A stretch of DNA of 64,000 nt from Acetobacter peroxydans (GTDB lineage Bacteria; Pseudomonadota; Alphaproteobacteria; Acetobacterales; Acetobacteraceae), in assembly GCF_006539345.1 (NCBI RefSeq), contig NZ_BJMV01000004.1:124001-188000 (forward strand), read 5' to 3'. Made by a program: the position numbers and the translations under genes. Positions 8,834 to 21,182 of the stretch are shown here, piece by piece. The notes under the pieces were generated by a model. It was not told where the DNA came from, ran no database searches, and saw only the letters and a list, made by a program, of their open reading frames with translations. The stretch's first letter is position 1. Each line of letters starts with the position of its first letter.

Positions 8834-11236
8834 ATGGCTGTCTCGCGACTGAATACCCATCTGCATAAAACTCCGCTGGCCGTCGGTCTGGCGCTTGGGT
8901 GTCACGCATGGTCAGCCTTCGCCGATGAACAGCCCGCAGCCACAAAAAAGAACACCGCTGCCGATACCAGCAGTCGGGCCAGCGCCAATCTGGCCAATGC
9001 CGGGGGCCACGGCCCCAAAACCACCACCCGCAAAGACGGCTCGCATGTAGAAGAATGGGTCGTAACCGCCTCACCCATGAACACGCTGCACACGCCTATC
9101 GGGCTAAGCCGTATGCCCGATGACGTGCTGCACACACCACAGACCATCGACGTGGTGCCTCAGATCGTGATGCAACAGCAGAACGTGAAATCGCTCGATG
9201 AGGCGCTAAAGAACGTGCCCGGCATTACCGCCTCGGTCGGTGAGGGCGAAGGCGGCATGGCGGGCGACCAGTTTCTGATCCGTGGTTTTGCAGCCCAGAA
9301 CGATATTTACGAAAACGGCCTGCGCGACTTTGGCGTTTATACCCGCGACAGCTTCGACTACGAGCGCGTGGTTGTCATCAAGGGGCCATCCTCACAGGTT
9401 TTCGGCAACGGCACCACAGGCGGGGCGATCAACATCGTCACCAAAACACCCACCGCCAAAGATCATTACCGCGCCTCGTTCTCGGGCGGGAGCGGACAGT
9501 ATTATCGCGGCACGCTCGACATCAACCACAAGATTACCGACACTATCGCCTTCCGTCTGACCGGCATGGGTAACGAGAACGACACGGTCGGCCGCAACTA
9601 TGTCTATTCACACCGCTGGGGTATTGCGCCATCTATTATTTTTGGACTTGGGAAAAAGCTTAATTATACAGTCGAATATTTTCACCAGAGCGACAACCGT
9701 ATTCCCGATTATGGGGTACCCATTCTCAACAAAAAAGGCAGCTACGGCAAACCGGCTACGGAATATGGTGTAAACCGCAACAACTGGTACGGCACCACAC
9801 TGGATGCGGACAATTCCAGCGTGGATATGCTGACCGGGCGCCTGCAATGGGAGGCCAACCGCTTCATCACCGTCTCCAACGACACGCGGGGGGGCCTGTA
9901 CAGCCGGTATTTCTCGGCTTCGCAGGAAGGGTGCAGTAGCAAGCAACTGGTGGACACAGACGGCCAGCTTAGCAATGGGGCTTCTTACGACTGCAATACC
10001 GATTTTTTCGGCGGCAATGCGGCAGCCGCCAAACTCTCCCGCACGGGCGGCGTATTCGGCCCCAACCCGTACCAGCAGGATGACTGGTCGGTACAGAATG
10101 TGCTGTCCGCTATTGCCAAGTTCAACACCGGGCGTATCCGCCATCAGATGCTGGGGGGCCTGGACATCATGCACGTCTATGACCAGCGGAAAAACTATGC
10201 CTACAACAACCCCGTGGCCCGGCAATACGTCAATCTGCTGAACCCCTCGCCTTATGTGCCGGGTCTTTCCGTGATTGATGGCTCCACAGACCCCGGCCAT
10301 CTGGTCAACACCTCTACATCTGGCCAGAAGCTCTGGAAAAAGGGGGATGCCACCGATGTCGGGCTGTTCCTGTCCGAACAGGCCTGGGTAACGCCTTGGT
10401 TTTCTGTGCGCGCAGGCTTTCGCTGGGATCACTGGATCAGTCATTACAGCATGACAGGAGGCAAAGATGCCGACACGTACATGGGTCAGACGCAGGACAC
10501 CATAAACCCCAATGTCAGCCTGATGTACACCCCCAACGACCACGCCATGGTGTATTTCACGTGGTCTGAATCCACCACGCCACTGGGGCTGTACGTCACC
10601 AACAGTTCCGAACCCCTGACAACCAACAACCAGAAACTACAGCCAGAACGCAGCAGGCTCTACGAACTGGGGGCGAAATACTCGGCTTTTCATGATCGCA
10701 TTGGGTTCACAGCCTCGGTATTCCGTCTGGAAAAAAGCAATGCCGTCATGCAGGATCCTAGTTCCAGCGGCGGGATTATCTCCTCGGGTGACTCCCAACG
10801 CAATCAGGGTCTGGAACTCAGCGTTTCAGGCCAGATCCTGCGGAACTGGAACATGATCGCCACCTATGCCCGCTATGACAGCATCACCACAGGAGGCACG
10901 GCGGCGGATATTGGCAAGCAGCTCCAGTACGTGCCGCGCAATCAGGCCACGGTGTGGACAACCTACGAAATAGCGCCCTCCACCCGGTACAACCTGCTCG
11001 TAGGCGGCGGCATGACATGGCGTGAAGGCGTGTTCGTGGACCCGGCCAACACCGCGCGCGTGCCTGCCAATGTGGAGTTTGACGCCGTGATCTCGCACCG
11101 CTTCGACAGGCACTGGAAAGTCAGCATGAATGGCTACAACCTGGCCAATCGCCTGAACTACGGCAACCTGTTCAGCAACCGTGTCACGCCGTCCATCGGT
11201 CGGGCGTTCCTGTTCAACCTGTCGGCCGATTACTGA
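8834..11236 (+). CDS. TonB-dependent siderophore receptor (Fiu/FhuE-like)
   Basis: Outer-membrane beta-barrel receptor importing ferric siderophore with TonB energy. The start chosen (ATG at 8834) has GGAG 9 bases upstream; an ATG 15 bases earlier has no ribosome site. About 800 residues: signal peptide with probable cleavage after SAFA (about 30), a TonB-box-like EEWVVTA, a plug domain with VEDAL-type (LDEALKNVPGI) and RGF.A segments, the IKGPSSQVFGNG motif, then a 22-strand-type barrel ending in an aromatic residue (SADY). A Fur box just upstream supports iron regulation. The ligand (catecholate or hydroxamate) cannot be told from sequence. A Sel1 gene follows 14 bp later. Confidence 0.92.
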   Translation: MAVSRLNTHLHKTPLAVGLALGCHAWSAFADEQPAATKKNTAADTSSRASANLANAGGHGPKTTTRKDGSHVEEWVVTASPMNTLHTPIGLSRMPDDVLHTPQTIDVVPQIVMQQQNVKSLDEALKNVPGITASVGEGEGGMAGDQFLIRGFAAQNDIYENGLRDFGVYTRDSFDYERVVVIKGPSSQVFGNGTTGGAINIVTKTPTAKDHYRASFSGGSGQYYRGTLDINHKITDTIAFRLTGMGNENDTVGRNYVYSHRWGIAPSIIFGLGKKLNYTVEYFHQSDNRIPDYGVPILNKKGSYGKPATEYGVNRNNWYGTTLDADNSSVDMLTGRLQWEANRFITVSNDTRGGLYSRYFSASQEGCSSKQLVDTDGQLSNGASYDCNTDFFGGNAAAAKLSRTGGVFGPNPYQQDDWSVQNVLSAIAKFNTGRIRHQMLGGLDIMHVYDQRKNYAYNNPVARQYVNLLNPSPYVPGLSVIDGSTDPGHLVNTSTSGQKLWKKGDATDVGLFLSEQAWVTPWFSVRAGFRWDHWISHYSMTGGKDADTYMGQTQDTINPNVSLMYTPNDHAMVYFTWSESTTPLGLYVTNSSEPLTTNNQKLQPERSRLYELGAKYSAFHDRIGFTASVFRLEKSNAVMQDPSSSGGIISSGDSQRNQGLELSVSGQILRNWNMIATYARYDSITTGGTAADIGKQLQYVPRNQATVWTTYEIAPSTRYNLLVGGGMTWREGVFVDPANTARVPANVEFDAVISHRFDRHWKVSMNGYNLANRLNYGNLFSNRVTPSIGRAFLFNLSADY

Positions 11237-11250
11237 GCCGCAGGCCCACG

Positions 11251-12165
11251 ATGACGGATCCAGCCCCCATCTGGCGGGTTCCGCCAGTCGGAAATGCCAG
11301 AATGCCCCGCTCCTTTTTCTCCCACCTGTTTGCACGCAAGCGCCGCAAAACCACGCCACCGCCCCTCGTCCTGCCTGAAACCATGCTGGCCATTTACGAG
11401 CGGGCCCGCCGGGGCCACCATCTCGATCAGGTTCTCTGGGGCAAAGCGTTGCTCAAGAGCACCTTTTTGCCTCCCGACCATGAGCAGGCAATCATCTGGT
11501 TCACCATGGCGTCCAATGCCGGGTATGGCCCGGCTTCCAATATGCTGGGGCGGTGCCACCATTTTGGCTGGGGCGTGCCCAAAAGTTTCGAACAGGCCGC
11601 AATTCACTACGCCCGCGCCGCCGAACAGAACGATGAATGGGGCCGCTACAACCTTGGTATCCTGACCCTGCGCGGTCTGGGTATGCCACAGAACCTGCCG
11701 CGCGCCTTCTCGCTGTTCGCCAGGGCAGCAGAGAACGGCCACGCCAAATCCATGAACATTCTCGCGCGCTTTTATGAGGAAGGCTGGACAGTCCCGCCCG
11801 ATCCCGAACGCGCTCGCGCCCTGTACCGCGCCTCGGCCGAAGGGGGGGATTACCGGGGCTGCCATAACCACGCCACCGTACTGACCCAGCAAGACGCATG
11901 GCAGGAAGCCCTGCACTGGTGGACGCAGGCTCAACCCCACGCCACATCCGATATCCTGCTGGCCATGGAACGCAGCCTGAGCGCGCTGATTGCCCTGCCA
12001 CCGCGCAGCACCATGCCCCCAGAGCACGCCGCACATCCCTCACCCGAGGAACAGGAGACCGCCCGCGCCCTGCTTGAAAAGGTACGCGCCCGGATAGCCC
12101 TTGTTGTCCCTGAACCACCTGCCTCCTCCCCTCCTGACCTCTCCCCAGCCGGAAAAGCAGACTAA
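11251..12165 (+). CDS. Sel1-repeat (TPR-like) protein
   Basis: 304 residues with at least four Sel1-type helical repeats between about 60 and 210 (recurring A.xx.G...A...LG..y..G.GvpkdxxxA..yy..AAe patterns such as ASNMLGRCHHFGWGVPKSFEQA). These are protein-binding scaffolds. It starts 14 bp after the TonB receptor stop and is probably co-transcribed with it; Sel1 proteins are known beside siderophore receptors in proteobacteria, with undefined role. A second ATG at 11302 (MPRSFFSHLF) is an equally reasonable start. No signal peptide is evident, and the tail is Pro-rich. The dioxygenase often found in such loci (PiuC) is absent. Confidence 0.82.
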   Translation: MTDPAPIWRVPPVGNARMPRSFFSHLFARKRRKTTPPPLVLPETMLAIYERARRGHHLDQVLWGKALLKSTFLPPDHEQAIIWFTMASNAGYGPASNMLGRCHHFGWGVPKSFEQAAIHYARAAEQNDEWGRYNLGILTLRGLGMPQNLPRAFSLFARAAENGHAKSMNILARFYEEGWTVPPDPERARALYRASAEGGDYRGCHNHATVLTQQDAWQEALHWWTQAQPHATSDILLAMERSLSALIALPPRSTMPPEHAAHPSPEEQETARALLEKVRARIALVVPEPPASSPPDLSPAGKAD

Positions 12166-12283
12166 GCCCTGCCTTCTTTCAGGCTTTCCGCTTGAGCCGC
12201 CGCCGCCATCCCCCTAAGATGGATGGCTTCGCGGCGCTTTTGCCGCACTGGTCAGGTCATCAATGGTCGAAAAGGTACAGGGA

Positions 12284-12889
12284 ATGGAGTGGACCGACGA
12301 AATAATCGCCCAGCTCAAAGAGCTATGGGGGGAAGGTCTTTCGACGGCGGAAATAGGTCGCCGCCTCTCCATTACGAAAAACGCCGTTGTTGGCAAGGCA
12401 CACAGGCTGGGGCTGCCCCCACGCCCTTCGCCTATCCGACGCGACGGCAAGCCCAAAGCCGCCAGCCCGGAAAAAGCTGAAAAACCAGCCGCTCCTGCCA
12501 TCGAGACCACACCGCAGCCGCCTGCCTCCAGCACCCGTGAGGCCGCACCAGCGCCCTTGGTAGCGCAGCCTGCGACTGCACCCGTACCACCGACCACCGC
12601 CCGCACCAGCCCGGTCGCAGCAACGCCTGCTCCAGAAGAAATCATCGAGCGCAAGGAAAAGGCCGCCGCACCCAAGCCGGCCGCCAAGCCCAAGCCCACA
12701 TTCCGCAGCGTTTCTGACCCCGAGCCGCAAAAGCGCCGTGGCCCCTCATGCTGCTGGCCGATCGGTGACCCCGGCACACCGGGTTTTCATTTTTGTGGAG
12801 CAACACCGTTGCCGGGCAAGCCTTACTGCGAGGAACATGCCCAGATCGCGTATGTCAGGCTACGTGACCGCCGCGACACCATGGCCTGA
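12284..12889 (+). CDS. gcrA: GcrA cell-cycle regulator
   Basis: Alphaproteobacterial transcription factor that works with sigma-70 at methylated GANTC promoters in Caulobacter. N-terminal helix-turn-helix (MEWTDEIIAQLKELWGEGLS...NAVVGKAHRLGL, residues 1-46), a long Pro/Ala/Lys-rich linker (about 50-145), then a conserved C-terminal module with RGPSCCWPIGDPG and paired Cys/His (FHFCG, PYCEEH). I chose the ATG giving MEWTDE because the family starts this way; an upstream ATG at 12263 would add seven residues. 201 residues. A strong hairpin follows, separating it from the convergent bactofilin. Confidence 0.93.
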   Translation: MEWTDEIIAQLKELWGEGLSTAEIGRRLSITKNAVVGKAHRLGLPPRPSPIRRDGKPKAASPEKAEKPAAPAIETTPQPPASSTREAAPAPLVAQPATAPVPPTTARTSPVAATPAPEEIIERKEKAAAPKPAAKPKPTFRSVSDPEPQKRRGPSCCWPIGDPGTPGFHFCGATPLPGKPYCEEHAQIAYVRLRDRRDTMA

Positions 12890-12915
12890 TACAAACGGCC
12901 CTGTGGCATAACCAG

Positions 12916-12954
12916 AAAGGCTGGCCCGGCAATCCGCCACAGGCCAGCCTTTTT
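12916..12954. terminator. Intrinsic terminator between gcrA and bactofilin
   Basis: AAAGGCTGGCC (12916-12926) pairs with GGCCAGCCTTT (12942-12952), followed by more T. A-run and T-run flank both sides, so it can serve both convergent genes. Confidence 0.85.
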
Positions 12955-12960
12955 GCATTT

Positions 12961-13665
12961 TCAAGCCTGAGATGAGGCCTCAGAAGCGACCGAAGCCGGT
13001 GCGATCGTCGTCGTGGACGTGGCTGAGGACGTGGCTGAACCACTGTTTTCAGGCAGCATTTCAAGCTGGCCACTGATCTGACCACCATCTTCCACCTTCA
13101 GACGGCAGCAGGAAGCCTTACCCAGCAAACGGCCGGTGCCACGCACCGTCAGGCTGCCACGGACAACCAATGAACCATCCACAGTGCCGGAAATTTCGGC
13201 ACTTTCCACTTCCACACCACCACGGAACAGCCCGCCGGGCATCACCACCAGTTCGGTAGCGTTGATCATGCTTGATTCCACGGTGCCTTCTACGACAAGG
13301 CGTTCGGCATCCTGCACAGAGCCCTGCACGCTGATGCCACGCCCGACAACGAGCGTACGCTGATCGACCACGTCCTTGCGCCCGGCAAGCTGCGACGGCA
13401 GGCCGCCTCGCAGACCTCCGCCGGGGATCGGCGGAATACCCGCCCCTGCGGGCAGAGGAGAACCGGGAGGAAGTGGCGCACGACCCATGGGAGGGGCCTC
13501 CTTTGTATTATCATGAATGGAGCCGGGAATACCCGCCTGAGAAGGAGAGGGCTGCCCTGGAATGGAAGAAAACGGAGCCCCCGCCGCCTCGCGCGGCGCC
13601 TGAGCGCCGGTCTGTGCGGGCTTTTCCGGTGGTTTGCTTTCTTCAGCCTTGCGTCGTCTGAACAA
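12961..13665 (-). CDS. Bactofilin, probable TTG start
   Basis: Polymerising cytoskeletal protein. Central DUF583 beta-helix at about 95-200 (repeating hydrophobic Gly-rich strands: GRGISVQGSVQDAERLVVEGTVESS and onwards). A basic N-terminus and a Pro/Gly-rich region precede it, and a Ser/Thr/Ala tail follows. No ATG lies near the expected N-terminus. A TTG (complement of 13663-13665) giving M/L-FRRRKAEESK has a strong GGGAGGGGG ribosome site 7 bases upstream and yields a 234-residue protein with the family's usual start. The in-frame extension upstream (to 13794) is Cys/Gly-rich and unconvincing. Role by family: local organisation of envelope synthesis. Confidence 0.88.
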   Translation of the reverse strand: MFRRRKAEESKPPEKPAQTGAQAPREAAGAPFSSIPGQPSPSQAGIPGSIHDNTKEAPPMGRAPLPPGSPLPAGAGIPPIPGGGLRGGLPSQLAGRKDVVDQRTLVVGRGISVQGSVQDAERLVVEGTVESSMINATELVVMPGGLFRGGVEVESAEISGTVDGSLVVRGSLTVRGTGRLLGKASCCRLKVEDGGQISGQLEMLPENSGSATSSATSTTTIAPASVASEASSQA

Positions 13666-13868
13666 GAATGTCCCCCTCCCGTTAAAGCCACCCGCGATGC
13701 CGGGCGGCGTTCGTCCGCACATACATTGCCCGCCTGGGGCGGCCGTGAGTCTATACGACCCGCCAAGCGTTGGGCAAACTTTGCGTAGCCCCAACTGTTG
13801 CCCTTTTTATGGCGGCAGGCTAGCCAAACAGCCAGAGTTCTCCATTTTTGAAGAAAAGTTTTAATGAA

Positions 13869-14867
13869 ATGACCGATCCTGACATCCGTTACGACATTCT
13901 GGGTATTGGTAACGCCATTACAGACATTCTCGCACGGGTCGATTTCGCTTTCCTTGAAAAACAGGGCCTGACACCGGGCAGCATGACGCTCATCGACGCT
14001 GAACGGGCCAACGCGCTACAGGTTGCACTGGCACCCGAGCAGATCATGGGCGGTGGCTCGGTGGCCAATACCTGCGTGGTGGCGGCCCAATTCGGTGCGC
14101 GCGTGGCCTATCTGGGCAAGGTGGCGCGCGACGAAGCCGGAATTAAGTTCGGTCAGGACCTGCAAAGCAACGGCGTGACGTTTCCATCCGAGCCGTTGAA
14201 CACACAGCTTTTCGACAACCTGCCCACAGCACGGTGCATTGTCATGATCACCCCCGACGGGCAGCGCACCATGGCCACGTATCTGGGCGCGTGCACCTGC
14301 TTCACCCCTGATGACGTGCTGTCCGATGTGATTGCCGCCTCGTCCATCGTCTACCTTGAGGGCTATCTGTTCGACCCCCCGCACGCGCAGGAAGCCTTCC
14401 GCCGGGCAGCCTCCATTGCCCATAAAAGCGGGCGGCAGGTCGCACTTTCGCTGTCAGACCCGTTCTGTGTCGGCCGCCATCGTGCCGCCTTCCTTGATCT
14501 GGTCAGAGGCCATGTCGATATCCTCTTTGCCAACGAAGACGAAATCTGCGCCCTGTACGAAACGGAAAGTTTTGACACCGCCGCCCGACACACCGCGCAG
14601 GACACCACCTTCGCCGCACTGACCCGTTCAGGCCTTGGCAGTGTTGTTGTACATGACGGCAGCTTTACGAAAGTGGAACCGGTGCCGACACAGGTAGTCG
14701 ATACCACCGGCGCGGGCGATGCCTATGCAGCCGGCTTCATGGCAGGGCTGACGGCTGGCCGTACCCTGCCTGAATGCGGCAGGCTGGCGTCGGTCGCGGC
14801 ATCTGAAATTATTTCCCATTACGGGGCGCGCCCGCTTTCCAACCTCTGGGCCGAAATGGGGTTCTGA
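13869..14867 (+). CDS. PfkB-family carbohydrate kinase, adenosine-kinase-like
   Basis: 332 residues in the ribokinase fold. The N-terminal signature GIGNAITDILARV and substrate-side GGGSVANTCVVAAQFGARVAYLGKV (about residues 60-85) are followed by the C-terminal PfkB signature DTTGAGDAYAAGF (about 277-289), whose GAGD Asp is the catalytic base. This subgroup is commonly annotated adenosine kinase; the sugar or nucleoside substrate is inferred, not shown. The ATG at 13869 is chosen over an in-frame TTG at 13848, which lacks a ribosome site, whereas AAGAAAAG lies about 10 bases before the ATG. Transcribed away from bactofilin. Confidence 0.88.
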   Translation: MTDPDIRYDILGIGNAITDILARVDFAFLEKQGLTPGSMTLIDAERANALQVALAPEQIMGGGSVANTCVVAAQFGARVAYLGKVARDEAGIKFGQDLQSNGVTFPSEPLNTQLFDNLPTARCIVMITPDGQRTMATYLGACTCFTPDDVLSDVIAASSIVYLEGYLFDPPHAQEAFRRAASIAHKSGRQVALSLSDPFCVGRHRAAFLDLVRGHVDILFANEDEICALYETESFDTAARHTAQDTTFAALTRSGLGSVVVHDGSFTKVEPVPTQVVDTTGAGDAYAAGFMAGLTAGRTLPECGRLASVAASEIISHYGARPLSNLWAEMGF

Positions 14868-14903
14868 ACACCCCGGCGCTTCCTCCTTGCGCCGCGCCCG
14901 CCC

Positions 14904-16124
14904 TTAGCTGAGGGCGGGTTCGGACAGGGCGTTGTCCTCACACGGCACGGTAATCACCCGCCCGTCCTGCACGCGCAGGGCCAGACGGCCTTCACACAGG
15001 GCGCGGGCGGCATCGCCAAACACGCGGCCGCGCCAGCCACCGAGCAGGGTCGGGGCCTGAGCGGGATCAAGAGCCAGCGCCTCAAGCTCCTCCTGCGAGG
15101 CCACGAGCTTAGGTGCCACGTCATGCGCTTCGCAGCAGGCATTCAGCAGCACTTTCAGTAATGCCACCAGCGAGGCCGGAGGCCGCGCGGCATCGCGGCC
15201 GCGCCCCTTGGGCAGGCGTGGCAATTCCGCATCCGGCAGGGCCTGCGCCTGACGAATGGCTTCCAGCAGGGCCTGGCCAGTCCGCCCTTCCGCTAACCCC
15301 CGCGCCACACCCCGCACGCGGGCTAGAGCCTCGGTGCTGTCCGGCGTGGTCGCCGCGATTTCGAGCAGGCTTTCGTCCTTGATCAGACGCTGGCGCGGCA
15401 CATTCACCCTCTGCGCTTCACGCTCGCGCAGGGCGGCCACGGCACGCAGTACAGCCAGCATCCGGCGGTTACTGGTGCGCGCACGCAGGCGTTCCCACTG
15501 TTTTTCAGGGTCTGGCTGGAAAGTCGCCGGCTCTTCCAGTTCGGCCATTTCCGCCGCAACCCAGGCCAGACGCTGCTCCTGCTCAAGCTTGCGGTGCAGA
15601 CGTTCGTACACAACCCGCAGCCAGGTCACGTCACCCGCCGCATAGGTAAGCTGGGCAGCGGACAGAGGCCGGGCCGACCAGTCCGTAAACCTGTGGCTCT
15701 TGTCGATGGAGTGGCCTGTCAGGGAACCCACCAGACTGTCATACCCCACCTGATCGCCATGCCCGGCCACCATGGCGGCCACCTGCGTATCAAACACCGG
15801 CAGGGGCAGGGCTCCGAACAGATGCAGGAAAATTTCCAGATCCTGCCGCGCGGCATGAAAAACCTTGATAACGGCCGCGTCCGCCATGAGCGCCGCCAGA
15901 GGCGCGAGATCAAGCCCTTCGGCCTGCGCATCAATCAGAATGACATCATTGGCGCCGCCAATCTGCACCAGACACAGTTCCGGCCAGTACGTCTTCTCAC
16001 GCATGAATTCGGTATCGACGGTCACATACCGCTCGCCATGGAGCGGCTTGAGCGCCTCTTCCAGAGCCTGTGTGGAGGAAACCAGTCGTGGTTGCGGAAA
16101 AATGGGAGATGCTGTTCTGGCCAT
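14904..16124 (-). CDS. rnd: Ribonuclease D
   Basis: 406-residue 3'-5' exoribonuclease of tRNA and structured RNA maturation. DEDD exonuclease domain in the N-terminal half: Exo I VTVDTEFMRE (34-43), Exo II HAARQDLEIF (about 91-100) and Exo III with Tyr and Asp in LTYAAGDVTWL (about 160-170). An HRDC domain follows (about 215-290, KQWERLRARTSNRR...), then a C-terminal second HRDC-like region. Standard family length. It is divergent from queF with a 120-bp intergenic region. Confidence 0.93.
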   Translation of the reverse strand: MARTASPIFPQPRLVSSTQALEEALKPLHGERYVTVDTEFMREKTYWPELCLVQIGGANDVILIDAQAEGLDLAPLAALMADAAVIKVFHAARQDLEIFLHLFGALPLPVFDTQVAAMVAGHGDQVGYDSLVGSLTGHSIDKSHRFTDWSARPLSAAQLTYAAGDVTWLRVVYERLHRKLEQEQRLAWVAAEMAELEEPATFQPDPEKQWERLRARTSNRRMLAVLRAVAALREREAQRVNVPRQRLIKDESLLEIAATTPDSTEALARVRGVARGLAEGRTGQALLEAIRQAQALPDAELPRLPKGRGRDAARPPASLVALLKVLLNACCEAHDVAPKLVASQEELEALALDPAQAPTLLGGWRGRVFGDAARALCEGRLALRVQDGRVITVPCEDNALSEPALS

Positions 16125-16244
16125 GCCTTCTCATACACCAGCCCCAATGAAAACGACAGCCGCAACCCTCATACAACAGGCGTGAAAACTTGACTTGGCC
16201 CGCAAGTGCCCCGACATCAGGCAATATCATCCGAGGAGAAAACC

Positions 16245-16715
16245 ATGAGCAGACCAGACGACGGCAGCACCGCACTGACCCAGCTTGGCCGGGCGGTATC
16301 GGCCCCTGCCAGCCCTGAAAACGCCGTGCTGGAACGCGTACCCGCCCCCTATCGCGACAGGCGTTACATGGTGCGCTTTACCGCACCCGAATTTACCTCG
16401 CTCTGTCCGATCACCGCCCAGCCGGACTTTGCCCATATCGTCATTGATTATGTGCCGGATCAATGGATTGTGGAAAGCAAATCCCTCAAGCTTTTCCTGA
16501 CCAGCTTCCGCAACCATGGTGCGTTCCACGAAGCCTGCTCGATCCAGATCGCCAGCACGCTGGTTGACCTTCTCGATCCGGTCTGGCTGCGTATCGGAGC
16601 TTACTGGTACCCGCGCGGCGGCATCCCCATCGATATCTTCTGGCAGACGGGTGAAGCCCCGAAAGATGTGTGGATTCCCCCGCAGGATGTGCCCAACTAC
16701 CGGGGCCGCGGCTGA
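16245..16715 (+). CDS. queF: NADPH-dependent 7-cyano-7-deazaguanine reductase (QueF)
   Basis: Reduces preQ0 to preQ1 in queuosine biosynthesis. 156 residues, the short (type I, homodimeric-sheet) form. The catalytic Cys lies in [14 protein letters not shown] with the neighbouring Asp, and the substrate-binding Glu and Ser are in the QueF motif [15 protein letters not shown]. The ATG at 16245 has CGAGGAGAA 7 bases upstream and is preferred to an upstream GTG. A strong terminator follows. No other queuosine gene is in the window. Confidence 0.95.
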   Translation: MSRPDDGSTALTQLGRAVSAPASPENAVLERVPAPYRDRRYMVRFTAPEFTSLCPITAQPDFAHIVIDYVPDQWIVESKSLKLFLTSFRNHGAFHEACSIQIASTLVDLLDPVWLRIGAYWYPRGGIPIDIFWQTGEAPKDVWIPPQDVPNYRGRG

Positions 16716-16749
16716 AATCCGAGTTAAGCCGGAAGCAAAGACCCGATAC

Positions 16750-16781
16750 AAAAAAAGCCACCCTTTCGGGTGGCTTTTTTT
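16750..16781. terminator. Bidirectional terminator between queF and atpC
   Basis: GCCACCC (16757-16763), loop, GGGTGGC (16768-16774), flanked by A6-7 on the left and T7 on the right. It works in both directions, ending queF and the atp operon. Confidence 0.9.
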
Positions 16782-16799
16782 AAAACATGTCGTGGTGTC

Positions 16800-17210
16800 T
16801 CAGACGTGACCAGCACCGGCGGCAATTTCAGCCCGCACGGCCAGAATCTGATCCTGCAAGACACTCAGACGGGTCATATCCGTCTTGTCGGTCTTGTCCC
16901 AGATCTCGGACAGAGCCTCAAGCTGGGCTGTGGCATTGTCGATCGAAATCTCACTGACCGGCACAGCCTTGTCCGCAAGAACCGTACAACGTGTACCCGT
17001 GATATCGGCAAATCCGCCCGCGACAAAAAAGCGATCTGTAACCACATCGCCTTCATGCAGGGCAACAACACCGCCACGCAGCAGGAGCATCATGGGCGCA
17101 TGTTCGGGCATGGCGGCGATATCGCCATCCATGCCGGGCAGAACGGCCATATCTACCTCACGCGACACCAGCACTTTTTCAGGGCTGATGATCTCAATTA
17201 GGACCGGCAT
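16800..17210 (-). CDS. atpC: F1F0 ATP synthase epsilon subunit
   Basis: 136 residues. N-terminal beta-sandwich (MPVLIEIISPEKVLVSREVDMAVLPGMDGDIAAMPEHAPM) and a C-terminal helical hairpin. It couples gamma rotation and restrains ATPase activity. Last gene of atpHAGDC, 28 bp after atpD. The C-terminal helical part is ordinary, with a KTDKTD turn. Confidence 0.95.
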   Translation of the reverse strand: MPVLIEIISPEKVLVSREVDMAVLPGMDGDIAAMPEHAPMMLLLRGGVVALHEGDVVTDRFFVAGGFADITGTRCTVLADKAVPVSEISIDNATAQLEALSEIWDKTDKTDMTRLSVLQDQILAVRAEIAAGAGHV

Positions 17211-17238
17211 GAACGATGCTCCTCCCAGAAATCGGCCG

Positions 17239-18714
<1,476 letters not shown>

Positions 18715-18742
18715 TCAGCTCCTGCGGGGCATGCGAGCGGGC

Positions 18743-19630
18743 TCAGACAGCCTGTGCGCCCGAAATGATTTCGATCAGTTCGTTGGTGATATTGGTCTGG
18801 CGGGTCCGGTTATAGACCTGGGTCAGACTGTCAATGGATCGGCCCGCATTGCGGGTTGCGTTATCCATCGCCGTCATACGGGCGCCATTCTCGCCGGCTG
18901 CCGTTTCCAGCAGGGCAGCGTAGATCTGCACCTGAAGATTGCGCGGCAGCAACATGGCCAGAATTGTCGCCTCATCAGGCTCGAATTCGTACTGGGCCAC
19001 ATTATCAGCCGGGACATCGCCCGCCCCCCGCTCTTCCATGAGCATGGGAACAAGCTGCTGGCTTGTCGGCACCTGCGTCATCGCATTGTGGAACTTGTTG
19101 AACACAAGTGCGCACACATCGATTTCGCCGGTTTCGACCAGGGCGTTAATTTTTTCACCCAGATCGGACGCCACAGAAAAGGGGATTTCCTTGCCGCTGA
19201 CGCCGCTGACATGATCAACGATCAGGTCAGCGTAATCGCGCGAGAAGAAATTGAGTGCCCGGCGACCAACCGGCAGCAGACGGACAGTCTTGCCTTCGGA
19301 CTGGAGGCGACGGATCGTCTGGACGGTCAGGCGGTGCACGTTGGAGTTAAAGCCACCACACAGCCCACGATCACTGGTCAGGGGCACCAGAAGGTGCACC
19401 TTGTCCTGCCCCGTGCCGGACAGCAGACGGGGAACCCCGCCTTCGCCCTGCACCGCAGCAGCCAGTTCGCCCAGCATACGGCGCATGGCCGCAGCATAGG
19501 GGCGCGCGGCTTCCGCACTGGCCTGAGCGCGCCGCAGCTTGGCTGCGGCCACCATTTTCATGGCGCTCGTGATCTTCCGTGTCGACTTGATACTTCCGAT
19601 CCGGGCGCGGAGTTCCTTAAGGGAAGCCAT
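18743..19630 (-). CDS. atpG: F1F0 ATP synthase gamma subunit
   Basis: 295-residue central rotor shaft. N-terminal MASLKELRARIGSIKSTRKITSAMKMVAAAKLRRAQ coiled-coil and C-terminal SLTQVYNRTRQTNITNELIEIISGA coiled-coil are the two family signatures; the middle is the Rossmann-like domain. It lies 16 bp after atpA. Confidence 0.97.
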   Translation of the reverse strand: MASLKELRARIGSIKSTRKITSAMKMVAAAKLRRAQASAEAARPYAAAMRRMLGELAAAVQGEGGVPRLLSGTGQDKVHLLVPLTSDRGLCGGFNSNVHRLTVQTIRRLQSEGKTVRLLPVGRRALNFFSRDYADLIVDHVSGVSGKEIPFSVASDLGEKINALVETGEIDVCALVFNKFHNAMTQVPTSQQLVPMLMEERGAGDVPADNVAQYEFEPDEATILAMLLPRNLQVQIYAALLETAAGENGARMTAMDNATRNAGRSIDSLTQVYNRTRQTNITNELIEIISGAQAV

Positions 19631-19646
19631 GGACGCTTCTGCCCTC

Positions 19647-21181
<1,535 letters not shown>

Positions 21182-21182
<1 letters not shown>

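Noticed and set aside
16125..16244. Possible preQ1 riboswitch upstream of queF.
   Set aside because: The 120-bp region lacks the C-rich loop and A-rich tail pattern; queF also has a normal ribosome site.
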